Shown: positions 43,581 through 56,640, counted from the first letter of the stretch. The stretch: DNA of 64,000 nt from Tuctoria greenei (GCA_036927565.1 JAYESD010000001.1:69521751-69585750), one strand, 5' to 3'. Made by a program: numbers and translations. The notes: generated by a model not told the origin, from the sequence alone.

Positions 43581-43849
43581 AAATTTATAAATAATGATTA
43601 GTATACGAGATTATTAAGAATAAATAATAAATGATAAATACTAAAATAAGTACACAATAAAAAATTAAATCTCAAAGAATGCGTACAATAAGAACTAAAA
43701 ATCACCAGCATTAGAATCTGCTAAAAATCATCAGCATCCGAATCTGCTTCTATCACACGTGCGTGAATATTTTTATGTCTCTCTTCTTCTACCATATCTG
43801 CTTCAAACTCTTCTCCTTCACTCTCTTCTTCAATAATTCTATTTTGCTT

Positions 43850-46800
43850 TTAAATAATTCTTTGAGATTGTCGAAGATGTTTTCTCGAAAGGTCGGCTTG
43901 TTCTACGGACATTAACTCTAGAGTAGTACTAGGTTTTTCTGTATGTTCTGTCCCAGAAGATATCCTAATATCTTGTACTTCCTCGACTTCATCTTGATAA
44001 ACACCACCATCATCGTCTTCCTGATTGTCTATGTACTCATCATAATGATGAGGGTGCACTTCATGGTTAACTTTATATACAACCACCAATTTTTCAAACT
44101 TGGATGGGGATAACATAAATAGTACACTTGTTCCACTTGATGTGCAAGTACAACATTATTGTTAGGGTCTGTATAGCACGAGTTTTGATTGACCTCCACC
44201 ATTCCAAAACCATCCACTCACGTGCCCGATGTTGGATCAAACCAGTGACAGTTGAAAAAGACCAGCTTCAGTTCTTTCGTACCGCCAAATGTGTACTCAA
44301 TTATTTTTTGAAGAACAGCATAGTATTCCTTCACTTCTCCACTACCCTCTGCAGCCGTTATACACACTCCACTGTTTGATGTGGCTGCAAGTGGGCGATT
44401 TGCTTCTAAACTTGCTGTTCCAAAGTGGCATCCATTGATATTGTATCGGCTAAATTCTCTAGCTTCCAATTGACCATTTGCAATCTGTCGCAAATCATCG
44501 GAGATGTTGACATCCTTCATAGACTACATGTACAACAATATACAAAGTTAACATCTTATAATAAATATATGAACTATGATTGCAGAACAAAGGATATCGG
44601 AGAAGTTAGCATTTTACATGTTCACGGAACCAGTTCACGAAGTTTTTGCCATGATGACGTAGATTATCCAATTGACTTTGCGTCAGCCTTCGAGAAGACG
44701 TCCAATAAAGATTGTCAAACATTTAAAAAATGATAACACTTCTTCCATGTTGAAAAACATGTAAAGCATGGTGCAATTTATCTCTTGCTCCGATATATAA
44801 TGAGAATTGACAAACCCAAAACCATTACCCTTCCAATGAAAAATTTTAAGCTCAGTCATAGGATGCTCTTCTGCATCATGATATCATGTCATAGATGCAT
44901 TCACATTGTTGGCACGTGCAAAATATTTGCTAGAGAAGTTTGTTATATCTTTAGCTGTAAATGCCTCTGCAATACATCCCTCAACTCTTGCCTTGTTGCG
45001 CATTGAAGCTCTAAGTTTTTTCAGTTCTCATTCTTGACTATACATCCACATGAACTATGCAGGTCTTGCTACTGACACTTCATAAGGCAAATGCACCAGC
45101 AAATGTTGCACAACATTCATAAATCCAGGCGGAAATACCGTTTCCATCTTACATACAAGCACGATGATTTCTTTCCACTGCTGCATTATCTTCTTCGACA
45201 CTTCCTTAGCACATATTTGTTTATAAAAATAGCTAAGTTCGCAAATATCTTCCACAAGTTAGGTTTGAAGTATCCACAACACATTACCAGTAAAAGTCTT
45301 TCCATCACAATATGGTAATCATGACTCTTCAGCCAATTCAATTAACCAATGCTGAGATTAACACATCGTTTTATGTTAGCTGCATAGCGGTCTGGAAACT
45401 TCAATGTTTTCAACCAACTAAGTATTTGCTTCCTTTCTTCTGGCTTCACACAATAAGGAGCTCGTGGACAAACTAAATTTCCACTTGCATTTGTTCTAAT
45501 CTCAAGCCCAGGACGATCACAAAGATCAGCTAAATCTTCTCTCGCATTCAAATTATCTTTTGTTTGAACGGTAAAATCAAAACACATGCTTATGATGCTT
45601 TCAGCGACATTACGCTCCTGGTGCATCAAATCAATGTTGTGCGGTAGAAGCAGCGCCTTTGCATATGGTAGCTCCCAAAGAAAAGAAATATGGGTCCAGC
45701 AATACCTATTATATTCTAATTACTTCCTATTATACAAAAAGGTCCAGATAGACTGATCAAAAAAGGACTTCATTTCGATTTTCCAATTTGGAAAATTACA
45801 TATTCATTTCCTTCGTATGAACAGAAATGTATTTTGTACCATACCCTTCGAAACCACTTGTTCAGACTGTTTTAACTATGCATGCCATGTCATTTTTTGT
45901 TCGCTTGTCAATCGACGAGGTGCTATTTTTGTAACTCTTATGCCTTTTTGGAATGATTGTGTATCCCTCGTGGAAGGATGATTTGAAGGAAGGAATCGTC
46001 AATGACAATCGAAAAAGCTGACTTTTTTCCCATACTTCAGTCTTATGGCATCAGTGTCACTCATACATATGTGACAACACAATTGTCCATGGACACACCA
46101 ACCAGCCCAAATGCCATATGCCAACAAATCATGAATTGGCCATAGATATGCAGCACGTAAGTCAAATTCACATTTCATATGACTGTCATATGCCTTTACA
46201 CCACAGCTCCTTCAACACTTCAATCAACGGTTGCAAAAACACATTGATTTCTTGCCTGGATGTTTAGGACTAGGAATGACCACCGCAAGGAATATGTATC
46301 CTTCTTTCATGCACATGTTGGGAGGAAGATTGTAGGGCATGATAAAAACAGGCCAAAAAGAGTATGGGTTGTTACTGGTGCTGAATGGAGTTAAACCATT
46401 TGTTGACAATCCAAGACGAACATTCCTTGGATCTCTTGCAAACTCCGAATCAAAATGGTCTAAAGCTTGCCAAGCCGCGGCATCCGAAGGATGCACCATA
46501 ACGTCTTTGTCATCGTTCTCACGTATCCCTTTAGAATGTCATCTCATGTGTTTTGCTATTTCTTGTGATAGAAACAATCATTTAAGCCTTGATGTGATTG
46601 GCATGTATCGAAGTTATTTGATCGGTACTTTTGTAGTTATTCGTTCTCCATCATCACTCATGACATCCACATATCTAGATTTCTTACAATGAATATAATG
46701 CGTATCGTTCATGTGTTCCTTCCAAAATAGCATGCAATTATTCTCGCACACATCAATCTTCTCATAATTCATGACCAGGCCAGCCAAAATTTTCTTAGAT

Positions 46801-47324
46801 TGATATGGATCAGGCAGCATTTGATGACCTGACAGAAGGAGATCAATGATCAGCTTAATGATACCATTGTAGCAATTGTTCACGAAATTGTACTTGGACT
46901 TCATCGCCATAAGTCGTGTGACCGCCTGCAAAATGGTCACAATGGTGCCCTCATACACTTTTCGATCTGCGGCGGCAAGAAGCTCGTAAAACTCCTTCAC
47001 CTCCTTTGGTTGTGACCGACCTTCGTACTCTTTACCAATGTATGCTATCATCTCATCCATCCGATCTTCATCCTCATTACCGTCCGACTCATCATCATGC
47101 TCTATCTCTCCATCCTCAGACCACACCAGATAGTCGGGCATAAATCCATTTTTGCAAAGATGCAACTCCACTTCAGACTTATCCAAACATCGACGATTTC
47201 GACACTTGATACAGGGACACTTCGCAACACGAGCATCAGTAGCAAATGCATGGCTCGGGAAAGCATTTGCGATATGACCCCATTCATTAGTGTGCGCACT
47301 AGTTGAACTCCATCCATCATACAT
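43850..47324 (-). pseudogene. CACTA Tnp2 transposase, broken
   Basis: From 47324: MYDGWSSTSAHTNEWGHIAN, a transposase-associated N-terminal domain (CPCIKCRNRRCLDKSEVELH, LCKNGFMPDYLVWSEDGE). The Tnp2 core follows: MVHPSDAAAWQALDHFDSEF at 46499, PRNVRLGLSTNGLTPF, YSFWPVFIMPYNLPP, VVIPSPKHPGK. Degraded parts include YGIWAGWCVHGQLCC; LPHNIDLMHQERNVAESII and FPDRYAANIKRCV lie near 45660-45370; DUF4218-like MQQWKEIIVLVCKMETVFPP near 45200; and DUF4216-like VKEYYAVLQKIIEYTFGG and LVFFNCHWFDPTSGT at 44320-44220, VVLAHQVEQVYYLCYP near 44150. An acidic tail ends at 43850. Multiple stops occur in the central part. The protein would cut at CACTA ends. Confidence 0.88.
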
Positions 47325-47478
47325 CGCCTTACGGTCGTCATCTATTTTAAAACTACATCAAAGAAATATATGTTAATGAACATATATGGTTACTTTGTAG
47401 TTTGTTTAATGTAACGGCCCTACATCTATTGTCCAGGATAGGTCCTAAAATTTCGACATCATAACGCTGCCTAATTTA

Positions 47479-47783
47479 GGCCCCCTTTGGCACAGCTCCA
47501 CAAAGTTGATTCTCTGGATTCACTTCTGATTCTCTGGTGAAGTGATTCTGTGGCTGAAAATGATTCTCTATGATTTTCTAGAATAAACTATTAGAATCAG
47601 GATAGAGAATCACTTCACAGAATCAGGATAAGCTACTTTTTTAAACTTCCAGCCCTTTAGTTCATTTTAGAGAATCACTTCACAGAATCAGCCAAGAATC
47701 ACTTCTACTAAAAAATAGTGTTTGGCACAGCTTCCTTGATTCTGCCTGAGAATCAGCTTCATGTAGCTCTGCCAAAGGGGGCC
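47479..47783. mobile_element. Tourist-type MITE nested in CACTA
   Basis: 305 bp. Ends GGCCCCCTTTGGCACAGCT and AGCTCTGCCAAAGGGGGCC are inverted repeats, flanked by TTA at 47476-47478 and 47784-47786. The interior repeats GAATCACTTCACAGAATCAG several times in both orientations. It lies between the 5' end of the transposase gene and the right subterminal region. Confidence 0.9.
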
Positions 47784-48584
47784 TTAACACTACACCCCCC
47801 CCTATTCGGTGCAGTTCTTAAAGTAAAAAGGGGCGGGCAGTGCCGGCGGCCTAAACAACGGCGGCCACGCGACTGCACATGGCATCAGGGCCGCAGTGCC
47901 TGGACACCTAGGCGGTGACTAGACGATGCCTTACGAAGCCTGCTTTAACTTCCTACTAAATGGGTCTTGTAGTGCCGCCCGTTGTGCCGCTTGCTGCCGC
48001 CAAGCCGCACGACCCCATGGCGTTCTTTTCCAGGTGTGCTTTCGCCGCTCCTCCACCGGGCGTCGCCGTCCTTCTCATGTCTGCCTCCCTACATCGTTCT
48101 CTCCCGTCCTCTCTACCTCCTCCTTCCTCAACGCTGGGCTCTTCCCTGTCCCCTCCGCCTTCTCCTTCCTCAACATCGGGATGAGGGTACTCTCGACTCT
48201 GTTTCCTTAGTGTCGACTATAACTTTCTCCAAAATATGTTGGACGACCAGGAGGTCAACTAAGGTCGACTAATCACCCTAGTCGACGACTAATCGCCTAG
48301 TCAATCCTAGTCGCCTAGATTTGATAACATTGTATATACATATAGTACATAAACACTAAAAAAATTCAAATAAACATAATTGAACCCTAATAACTAACAT
48401 ATATGATAATCAAGTTAACATACACATATATGGATAAAACACAATGTAAAATTGCATAAGTAATGATATGGCAATTCCTAGACTAATCAATTCAAAAAAC
48501 TAATGCAACACTAATGCATTGAAACATACATAATATATAGCAATTTTACAAGCTTAAATTTTAACCTTATCAGAAGGGGCGGCG

Positions 48585-49145
48585 GAGGCGCGCGGCATCC
48601 CGCGGGGCACGGGGTGGTGGCGGGGAGGCGACGCAGGCCGAGCGGCGATGGCGCGGTACGTGGGGCGGCAGTGGGGAGGCGACGATAGGCGTGGTGCGGC
48701 GGCAGGGCGGCAGCGGAGCGAGAGACGAGAGCGGCGCACGGGCGAGTGTGTTAGGTTTTTTCCCCTTTGTACGCGATGTAAGGGGATTAATGTCGTCGAT
48801 TATCACGAGCTGACGGCTATAGTTGAGGTCAGCGGGGCCCACCATATGGCCGTCGGTCGTGGCGCTTCGACCGACGGCCATAACTTAGTTGTGTGGGGCC
48901 CACACTATGGCCGTCGGCCCTAGAGTTGTAGCCGACGGTCTTATAAATAAGCGGGAACATTGTTTTTACGGAGCGCGGGGCCCAAGATACGGCCGTCGGC
49001 CTCAGAGCTGTAACCGACAACCATAGTTAAAGCCGTCGGCCGTCATCGTGACGCCGACGACTATAACGATATCAACTTCGGCTTTGCTAAGCCGACGAAT
49101 TTAGTACACTTTAAGTCGTTGGGGCCGACGATTATAGTTTCCCCG
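48585..49145. repeat. Right subterminal region of CACTA
   Basis: GC-rich DNA (48585-48760) is followed by GGCCGTCGGTCGTGGCGCTT, GACCGACGGCCATAAC and related inverted motifs to about 49130, matching the motif set at the left end. Confidence 0.75.
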
Positions 49146-49172
49146 ATACTTCTTTGCCCGATTCTTGTAGTG

Positions 49173-52140
49173 TGTGGATCATGGAAGGGAACAAGAGTAG
49201 ACATATTTGCAACACATAAATTGTTAAGTCAAAAGAGTAAGCCTTAGGAGAAAACAAATCATGCCCCTAGTCAAGATTGTGCAAGTGTGGTGGAATATTT
49301 GGGGTAGTGGAAGATAACTCCTTTTTATGCACTCTCTTTATTGTGAGGATGAAACATGACTACTTATTCTTCTTTCCTTTTATCTCTTTTTTTCTCATGC
49401 TCTTGTACATGAGCATGCATTATTTTTTTCCTGTAGCCATGTCTTCTACTCCTCTTTTTTTCAAATATTTTGGAGAGGGTATTATGCATGAAAATCATGG
49501 AGTATATTTTTTTGGTAGTGGAATGGTATCATGAAATTTGCTAACTTCTATTGTAGAAGTTTAGCATATACCCGTGTGATCTTGATCTTAAAAGTATGAA
49601 AAGATTCTCACATAGGTCTATACTAGTTTGACTAGGCTCAATGTGATGGCAAATACCATATGTATAGGGTTTATCTAATTTAAATCATTATATGGCTTTG
49701 GTGGGAATTTATGTCAAATGCGGAACTCTCATAGTAAATTTTCTCTGAGAAATTAAGTTTCACCTTTAACTAACATATTAGCAGCTCTTATCACTATATC
49801 ATATCCCACAACAACCTAGAATTGGACTTAGCTTTTGCTACCCACAAATTCCAAGTTTAAGGCAAGGATATTCTAAGCCAATAAAATCAATATTTGGAGA
49901 ATACTAAGTTGTATGCAAGGGACTAGAGAAAATAAAACAGAGCAACTATTTATCATTTCAACTTATGCAATGTAAAAATATTCATACCACACATCTTTTA
50001 TTTTATTAACCTAACTTATACTACATTATTATTATTTTTAGATGCAATGGTGGTGGCAATAAAAAAAATAAAGGAATGCAAATGGGGTGTGATACAAGTT
50101 ATCTCAAGGTGGGGGGTCCTCCCCCAAGCTAGTTTTTGGTCAAGATTCGCGATAGGGGTTGAAACCCTAACGGCAGAGGTTGGCCTAACTTTATTACAGC
50201 ATGGTTTCGGCAATGGAGGGTTGAGTGTCAATGTTGTGTTGCCTCCCATTGGTTCCACGAGTGTGGTCGAGGAGAGTATTGTCGATACCACACATCAAGG
50301 TCTCCCATATGTTAGGTGTCATCCTTTATTCCTTTGCCAAAGTCATGATAACCTTTAACCATAGAGGAATAAGGTGCACCCATCATGTGCTAGGTGTGAT
50401 CTGCCATTCCTTGGCTAAGGTCAAAATAACCTCGGGCCACAAAGGAATAACATGCATCCAACATGTGTTGGAAGTGATCTATCGTTCCTTGGCTTAAGGT
50501 TAAAATAACCTTTAGCCACAGAGAAACAATGTGCACTCGATAATGGTGGCAATTCGTTGAGCATGAATGGGTGCTTAGAATAGTAGAAGCATAGAGATCC
50601 CACTTATTCATGGCAGCCCATTGGTTGCTTATGGAAGGTTTCCATGTCAAACCTTCGGCCTCGTAAAGCTTTGATTGGCCCTCGGGATTAAATCCTGATA
50701 GATTTCAACCATGCTTGGTTACTCATTGGCCAAGAGATGTTAAAACGGTACCTCCAAATCAACTTCTTGTATGCCTACATAGAAATACTACTTTTGCAAG
50801 CTTTCCCTCTTGCATAGAGAGGGGTGGTTAGCTCCTGGCACTTGTACAACTGAAACTTCAGGTCAAATGACTGAATTTCATTTGTACATCCGGGGAAGAA
50901 AAACAATCAAAAACATATTGGGATCAAATTCGAGTGCATCCATATACATTGTGTTGCTCATTGATATAGGAATGGAGCTTTATAAATTAATCAATTTGCA
51001 CATTTTCTAAAGTTCCTACTCATAGCAATGCAAGTGATAGATGTACACTCTATTGATTCATTTATCTTTTTTCTAACCATCTCTACTTTTTACAAGAGCA
51101 AATATTAATCTTGTGGATTATGACAAACAAGACTCTCAATTTTATCCTCCTGAATATTTTTAATTTCTTGCCTAGGAGTTTCAAATTTAGTGATCCATGC
51201 ACAAATGAGTTTCAAATCAAAATTATGGACATCACTATTGCTAGGTTGCTACATACAAATTCAACCATTAAGTCATTACATAAGCATTATTTACTAAATC
51301 TAGGCAAAAAAATATCTAAGTCAATTTTAGCAATGCTCATGCAATTATAGGTACTTGTTTAAATTTATTCCCAAATAAGGTGACATTCCTTTTTGAAGAA
51401 TCAAAGAGTGCAACGACAACATTACTCTCGTGAGGATGCATAAGAATTGAATGATGAGAAGTTGAAAACCTTCCTCAACAATGTAAGAAAAAATCATTCA
51501 ATCCTAATGTGATTCAAATGAAGGAAAATTTTAAACTTATACCTCAATTGAAGAGCAATCCGGGTTAAAGGTCATTGTGTGAGGAACTCACGACCATGGA
51601 TTTGGTGTAGCCTTCATGTTCAATGTCTTCTACCAAGTTGAGGTTGGAGTTGAATGAGCTTCATCTTGCTCCTCCATTGGGCCAGCATCTTGAGCATTCC
51701 TCCAGCATGAACTCAAATGAGATCAATGAAGGGATATGCACCTGAATTCTCCGATGGTGAACTGGGATTATGAGGCCTTCCAACCTTTTCACAAATTTTG
51801 TCTTGGCTGCACTAAAATAAAGAACAAACAAAACAACTCGAAAATGGGGTACATTAGCTCAAAAGCATGTTGTATCCTTTGTCAAATTGTTTTGCCCAAC
51901 TTGAAACAACATGCAAATGCAATGAATATTAAGGGAAATATTTTTGGTTTGAATTATGAAGACGAATTCAAGTGGTCACGCGCAAGGTTCATATCCAAAT
52001 AAATATATTTCCTAATTCAAAATTTTAGTTTTATGATGGCTAGAAATTTTACTTTCCAACATGCAAGTGTGAAAATTCAGATATGCTAAATGCAAATGCA
52101 GAGATTGATGGGAAATTCAAATATGAGATAACTACCAATT
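49173..52140 (-). other. Internal region of minus-strand LTR element, non-coding
   Basis: AT-rich DNA with many short open frames in all directions but no gag or pol motif. It includes a 78-bp triplicate at 50306-50540. I see no genes of my own to support here. Confidence 0.55.
50306..50540 (+). repeat. 78-bp direct repeat, three copies
   Basis: The landmark CATRTGYTRGGTGT occurs at 50306 and 50384, with a variant CATGTGTTGGAAGT at 50462, each followed by ATTCCTTGGCTAAGGTC-like, AAAATAACCT and CCACARAGGAATAA blocks. Confidence 0.85.
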
Positions 52141-52146
52141 AAACTA

Positions 52147-53351
52147 TTAGCAAGGACTCACCGAATTTTTGAAGTCCGATGAGTGGGACTTACCTTCGTC
52201 CTGTTTGCTTCGATGACTTGTTGTCCATTCCCGGAGTTGAAGATGTGGACAACTTCTTCGGCTTGACATGCCAAAATTAGTTCGGCTGTCATTCAGACAT
52301 GTGGGCCATATGGTGGCCCTCGCCTCTTCGTCGCCTTGATGAAGGCTTGTTGACAACTTTTCTTTATTAAAGATATTCTTTCATGAGCATGGTGAAGCAT
52401 GTCCTTCTGTAGGGGTTCCACTTCGACGTTCTTGAAAATCCTTTGAGTTAACCCATACTTTGATCGTGGATCAAAGACTTCCTTGGTCATGATGGCACGT
52501 GGATTCCACAATCAAACAAGAAGTCGTCCGCAATGTCACTTGCCCTAGGTTGCACGGGCTTGGACGAAGTGTAGGAATCCCAACAAGTGATTGTGGGATA
52601 TCTTGGATCTTGAACGCTCTTTAGGTTTCTTGTCCTTGGCCAGGGTCTTCATGTGGATGTTGTCTTAATTTCTTGCTTGGCCATAGACAAGATAATTCAA
52701 GGTAGGCTAATTGAACTTAAATCCCTTGAAATCCCCATAGCCTCCTTGATTACAAGGGTGATATTGGTTCCACCCTTGACCTCTTTGTAGATAATAGACA
52801 TTGGAGTTGTTGTTTGGAAATGATCCTCATGGGCCTTTTCCCGGGTGTCCCTTGTTGACATGTATTTTCACAAATTATGTGAATATCCATGACTTGGATA
52901 ATTCCAAACACTTCTCCATTAGCTTGATCTTCAAGATATTTCAATGGAAGGTGTAGTTCCATAACTATCATGTCCACCTTGTTAAGTGGTGTGCATGCCA
53001 AGCTAATGGAAATAGAGCATTCTTCAATCCGTCCCTTGAGTGGAGACAATATTCTCATCCATGATGAATGAGAATAGGCCTCCTTCAGCTTCAGCATGAA
53101 TATAGTCATGGACTCGTCGAGCCAACCCATGACATGAGTGTTGGATGAAGAGCCAAGTATTCACCCCATGACGGAGGCAAACCAAGAAGAACTCTTGGTG
53201 CCTCCCCCATTCTGGGAATGGATGTCTTTGTCTCCCACTGGAAGCTGAAATTCTTCCGTGAAGGGCAATGGTGTTGCCTAGCAGGCATTTGTTGAGGTAC
53301 GCCTTGAATCATCCTGCAGTTGAGCACTTGCGTCCTCGTTGGCCATCCCAT
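52147..53351 (-). pseudogene. Possible degraded gag of the minus-strand LTR element
   Basis: Downstream of the primer-binding site (53506) on the minus strand lie open stretches: one from about 53351 (MGWPTRTQVLNCRM in one frame, ANEDASAQLQDDSRR in another), one at 53130-52750 (126 codons, MGWLDESMTIFMLKLKEAYS) and shorter ones to 52147. Gag would be expected here. However, I see no zinc knuckle or recognisable gag domain, and frames change. It may simply be non-coding internal sequence. Confidence 0.3.
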
Positions 53352-53477
53352 AAAATGGGTTAGCCAACACTACCCTATTTTCATGCAAAAGGAGAAAACA
53401 AGCAAGGGTAATCCTATCTAATAACTATCACTACCTATAGCTTAATCACATTTGATATCTATCCTTCACTTCCTTTG

Positions 53478-53506
53478 CCTTCCCCAACAACGTCGCCAGA
53501 AATGCT
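53478..53506 (-). other. Primer-binding site of minus-strand element
   Basis: The minus strand reads AGCATTTCTGGCGACGTTGT then TGGGGAAGG directly after the LTR end at 53507. It is close to the TTTCTGGCGCCGTTGCCGGG block seen in many grass retroelements. Confidence 0.75.
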
Positions 53507-55025
53507 TGTTGACGGTTCATAACACCACAGATCATCTCTGATAAGAGATGAGGTCCGCAAGTGCACGGAAGATGTTTTTGTAGCATTTTACCCAAGAGTA
53601 TTCCAAAGGGTATCGTATTTGTTCCAAAGAAAGGCGGTGAAGTAAAGTAAACACTATTATTATGATCAAGGAATATGTTACTAAGTGTTTATCAAAAGAG
53701 GGGTAAGATGATAATATGGGTAGTGTGACACACACCTAACCAATCTATTCTAAGGGTAAGGTTGTCCTAGCGAGGGTTAGACTACGAGACGAAGCTACTC
53801 CTATTGTGCTCTAATTACTCATATACATAGCCTAATAAAGTACACATGAGTATGCTAATGGTTAATACTAGGGCTTAGTGGTCCAACATGTCGAGCACGG
53901 GCTTACCCTGGTCTGCCAGAAGACTCCCGCCAAGAGCCTACGTCATAGCAGAACGTGGAGGATTACAATGGACAGATAGGGTTGTTACCACCTTCCGCCT
54001 ACCTCCACAACCTGTGGACTACGATGCATCCAATGCTACTTAACAATCCAAGCACGACACTTGCATGCTATGTAAATACCTTAAGAGTTGCAATGTAATA
54101 TTCATCCTAAGGCAATGATTAACCTAAACATCATTGAAACAATGTTGGATCCAAGCACTAACATAATCATATTAACATAATCATATTATTACCTAATTAG
54201 ACTATAGTGGTGATGTATGATGTTTATGATAACATGATAATGACATTATGTCTAGATCATAACAAGATCTCCACCTAGCACATACATGGACTCCACAACC
54301 AAACAAGGAACACTTTATCCATGCATATTAATAAGTAAAGACTAATATATTAATATAAAGCATAAAGTTACAAATACAAGAAAGATACATGAGCCATACC
54401 TTTCCCAATTTGGACTTGGGACTAGAGGCTTCTCTCTATGGCCTAACCTCCACTAAAGAACTAGGAGAACTAGTGTATACAATAGAGTGATGCTCAAGTG
54501 GTGTGTGTGAAGTGAGGTGAGCCACCCCCTCTATTTATACACTCACTCAGGCGGTTTCGCGCGCTAATATCCCGGGCTTTCACTTAGTCCCACTCATGGA
54601 AGCCACCAGGGGTCAACACGTGCAACTGGACCGAGTTTGGTGGGTTTACCTGTTCGGCCAAACAGGGGGTTCGGCCAAATAGGGGTTGGCCCCACTCAGC
54701 TCCCACTTGCTCCTTGACGCTGATATGTGGGCCCTTGTCGACCTTCTAGATGAATTGGGGTGAAAACCTGCGGGTACCCTATTTTAAGTGGGCCATTGGA
54801 TCCATGGGAAGCTACATGGCATCGTCTGATTGGTTGGAAGTGTGTTTCCTTGCCTTGTGGTCATGCATTCGCCTCAAATCTGTATATAATACCTACATGC
54901 ACCAATTTCCCCGAGTACAAGTGGGACTAGGTTATTTCTAACTATGATTTGTGTAAGAAATATTCATTCTCTCACATAATTGAGTTATATTAATGGTTGA
55001 AATTGGTATATAATGACCGTCAACA
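53507..55025 (-). repeat. 5' LTR of minus-strand element
   Basis: 1519 bp on the minus strand, from TGTTGACGGTCATTATATAC at 55025 to GAACCGTCAACA at 53507. A TATA box TATAAATAG is at 54539-54531. It is homologous to 38083-39595 over its length. Confidence 0.9.
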
Positions 55026-56100
55026 ATCGTGAAGAGGATTCTCTCTTCACACAACAACCTTTTTCAAGGTAGTTCATCAAAAGAGAGTAGGCGAATCTCA
55101 TTTGTTGATAAACGTGCCATGACTGGCACACAGACCCCTCGCTTTACAGCGGACCGAGATAAATTTTACTTACCAAACACATTTTGTTAAATTTCACTAG
55201 TACTTTATTAATATATCCTACAAATCTTGTAATTTTGAAGGATGACATAGAGTCCTCAGAGCCAGAGCCAGAGGCGCCCCATGAGCCACAGGTTGACCAA
55301 CCTTCTAGATGACCTGACCAGCCTTCCGGGTTGACTGGCCTGTCTTGTGGCTCGCCTGACCAGCATGATCCGTCATGGAGCCGGCGGACTAGGAGGAGAT
55401 ATTATGTGGCTCCTCATCTGGTCTCAACATACGAGACCGCTTTGGTGGTTATTCACCCCGTTGGTGATATGTAAGAAAATCTTATATATCTATTTTGGAT
55501 CGTTTTGCATTTTTAGCCTGGGTTGCTGGCTGAAGCAGTCATCTCTTGCACGGAGATGTGGAGCTCCAGGCTATCCAGCAGGAGAACACAAGACAGGCTC
55601 TAGAGGCAAGAAGCCCTTGCCAAGGCGAAAGAGGAGTATCAAGCGAACTAGCATGCACAGGTCACAGCGACCATACAATTAAGTAATGTAAAATACATAA
55701 CTTCCGTAACATTTTAATTATATATATGCGCTATTGCTTTGTAATTACAAAACTTAGCCTCTAAGCAGCAGGTTGTCACTCCCACATGGCAGGCGCCGGG
55801 GTTGGAGCCACATGTGCCTTCTTCAGGACATAGCCAAACTTAGTCAAACTTACACAAACATAGATAAACTTAGAAAAATTTGATCAAACCTAGTAAAACA
55901 TAATAAAATTTGATCAAACTTAGTCAAAATGAGACAAACTTATTCAAACATAGCCAAAGCTAAGTAACTCTAATCTAGCTAAATTTGCTAAACTTAGCCA
56001 AATATATGTAAATTTACTAAATTCTAGCTCAATTAAATAAATTTAATCAAAAACACACTTTTGAAGCTACAAACTTATGAAACTACACATGTACACCACA
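55026..56100. other. Unclassified DNA with open stretches and a short-period degenerate repeat
   Basis: From 55250 the plus strand has Pro/Ser/Glu-rich open stretches (ESSEPEPEAPHEPQVDQP) and later ALAKAKEEYQAN, separated by stops; this may be a fragment of a transposon gene, but I cannot name it. From 55815 to about 56050 the sequence is a degenerate repeat of AAACTTAGTCAAA-type words, with a period of roughly 12 bases. Confidence 0.4.
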
Positions 56101-56199
56101 CACTACTACAAAAAGCATTTTTACAGGCGCCTCAAATTTTCAAACACAGGCGGTCCTTAAAAATATGCGACTGTGATGACGAATGATATAATAACCGCC

Positions 56200-56640
56200 T
56201 GTGATGACAGAACAACACAGACGGATTTTAAAGAACAACCATCTGAGTAAATACATGATCTTCACAGGCGGTTCTTAATTAAGAACCGTTTGTAATGCAA
56301 TGAACTTCACAAGCGGATTTTAAGAAACAACCGTCTGGGTAAATACATGATCTTTATAGACGGTTCTTAATTAAGAACCGACTGTAATGTAATGAACTTC
56401 ACAGACGGATTTTAAAAAACAATTGTCTGGGTAAATACATGATCTTAGTTGACGGTTCTTAATTAATAACCGCCTGTAATGCAACGAACTTCATAGACGG
56501 ATTTTAAAAAACAACCGTCTGGGTAAATACATGATCTTCGTTGACGGTTCTTAATTAATAACCGCCTGTAATGCAATGAACTTCATAGACGGTTCTTGGT
56601 TAACAACGGTCTGAGAAGATCATGTATGTAGTTATTCAAT
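56200..56640. repeat. 92-bp tandem subterminal repeat, about 4.5 copies
   Basis: GTAAATACATGATCTT occurs at 56247, 56339, 56431 and 56523, an exact 92-bp period. Units contain ACGGTTCTTAATTAAKAACCG, itself a perfect or near-perfect palindrome, and GACGGATTTTAAAAAACAA. Confidence 0.9.

Larger units (their letters stand above)
40000..49172 (-). mobile_element. Complete CACTA (En/Spm) element, 9173 bp, TGT target duplication
   Basis: Left terminus CACTACACAAAACGCGCAAA at 40000; right terminus, read on the minus strand, CACTACAAGAATCGGGCAAA ending at 49172. The 3-bp target duplication TGT flanks both ends (39997-39999 and 49173-49175). Both ends have subterminal DNA rich in GACGGCYATAGCCGTCGGC-type motifs. 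The two usual genes lie on the minus strand: a Tnp2 transposase (47324-43850) and a second, Transposase_24-like gene (43574-40726). Both contain stops, so the element is now immobile on its own. A Tourist MITE has inserted at 47479. Confidence 0.93.
38083..55025 (-). mobile_element. Large minus-strand LTR element with little coding capacity, carrying a CACTA
   Basis: The 5' LTR is 55025-53507 and the 3' LTR is 39595-38083, both about 1.51 kb with TGTTGAYGG/CAACA-type ends. Next to the 5' LTR the minus strand reads TTTCTGGCGACGTTGTTGGG, a primer-binding-site block common in grass elements; next to the 3' LTR it reads TAAGCTTAGGGGAG, the polypurine tract. The flanks ATCAT (38078-38082) and ATCGT (55026-55030) are an imperfect 5-bp target duplication. 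Without the nested CACTA (40000-49172) the element is about 7.8 kb, with about 4.7 kb internal. I find no RT, integrase or protease motif there, so it looks like a LARD-type non-autonomous element. Confidence 0.82.

Noticed and set aside
55347..55682. Possible membrane protein (Trp/Leu/Ile-rich frame)
   Set aside because: An alternative frame reads Pro/Glu-rich and Ala/Lys-rich transposon-like stretches; no start context, no homology, surrounded by stops.
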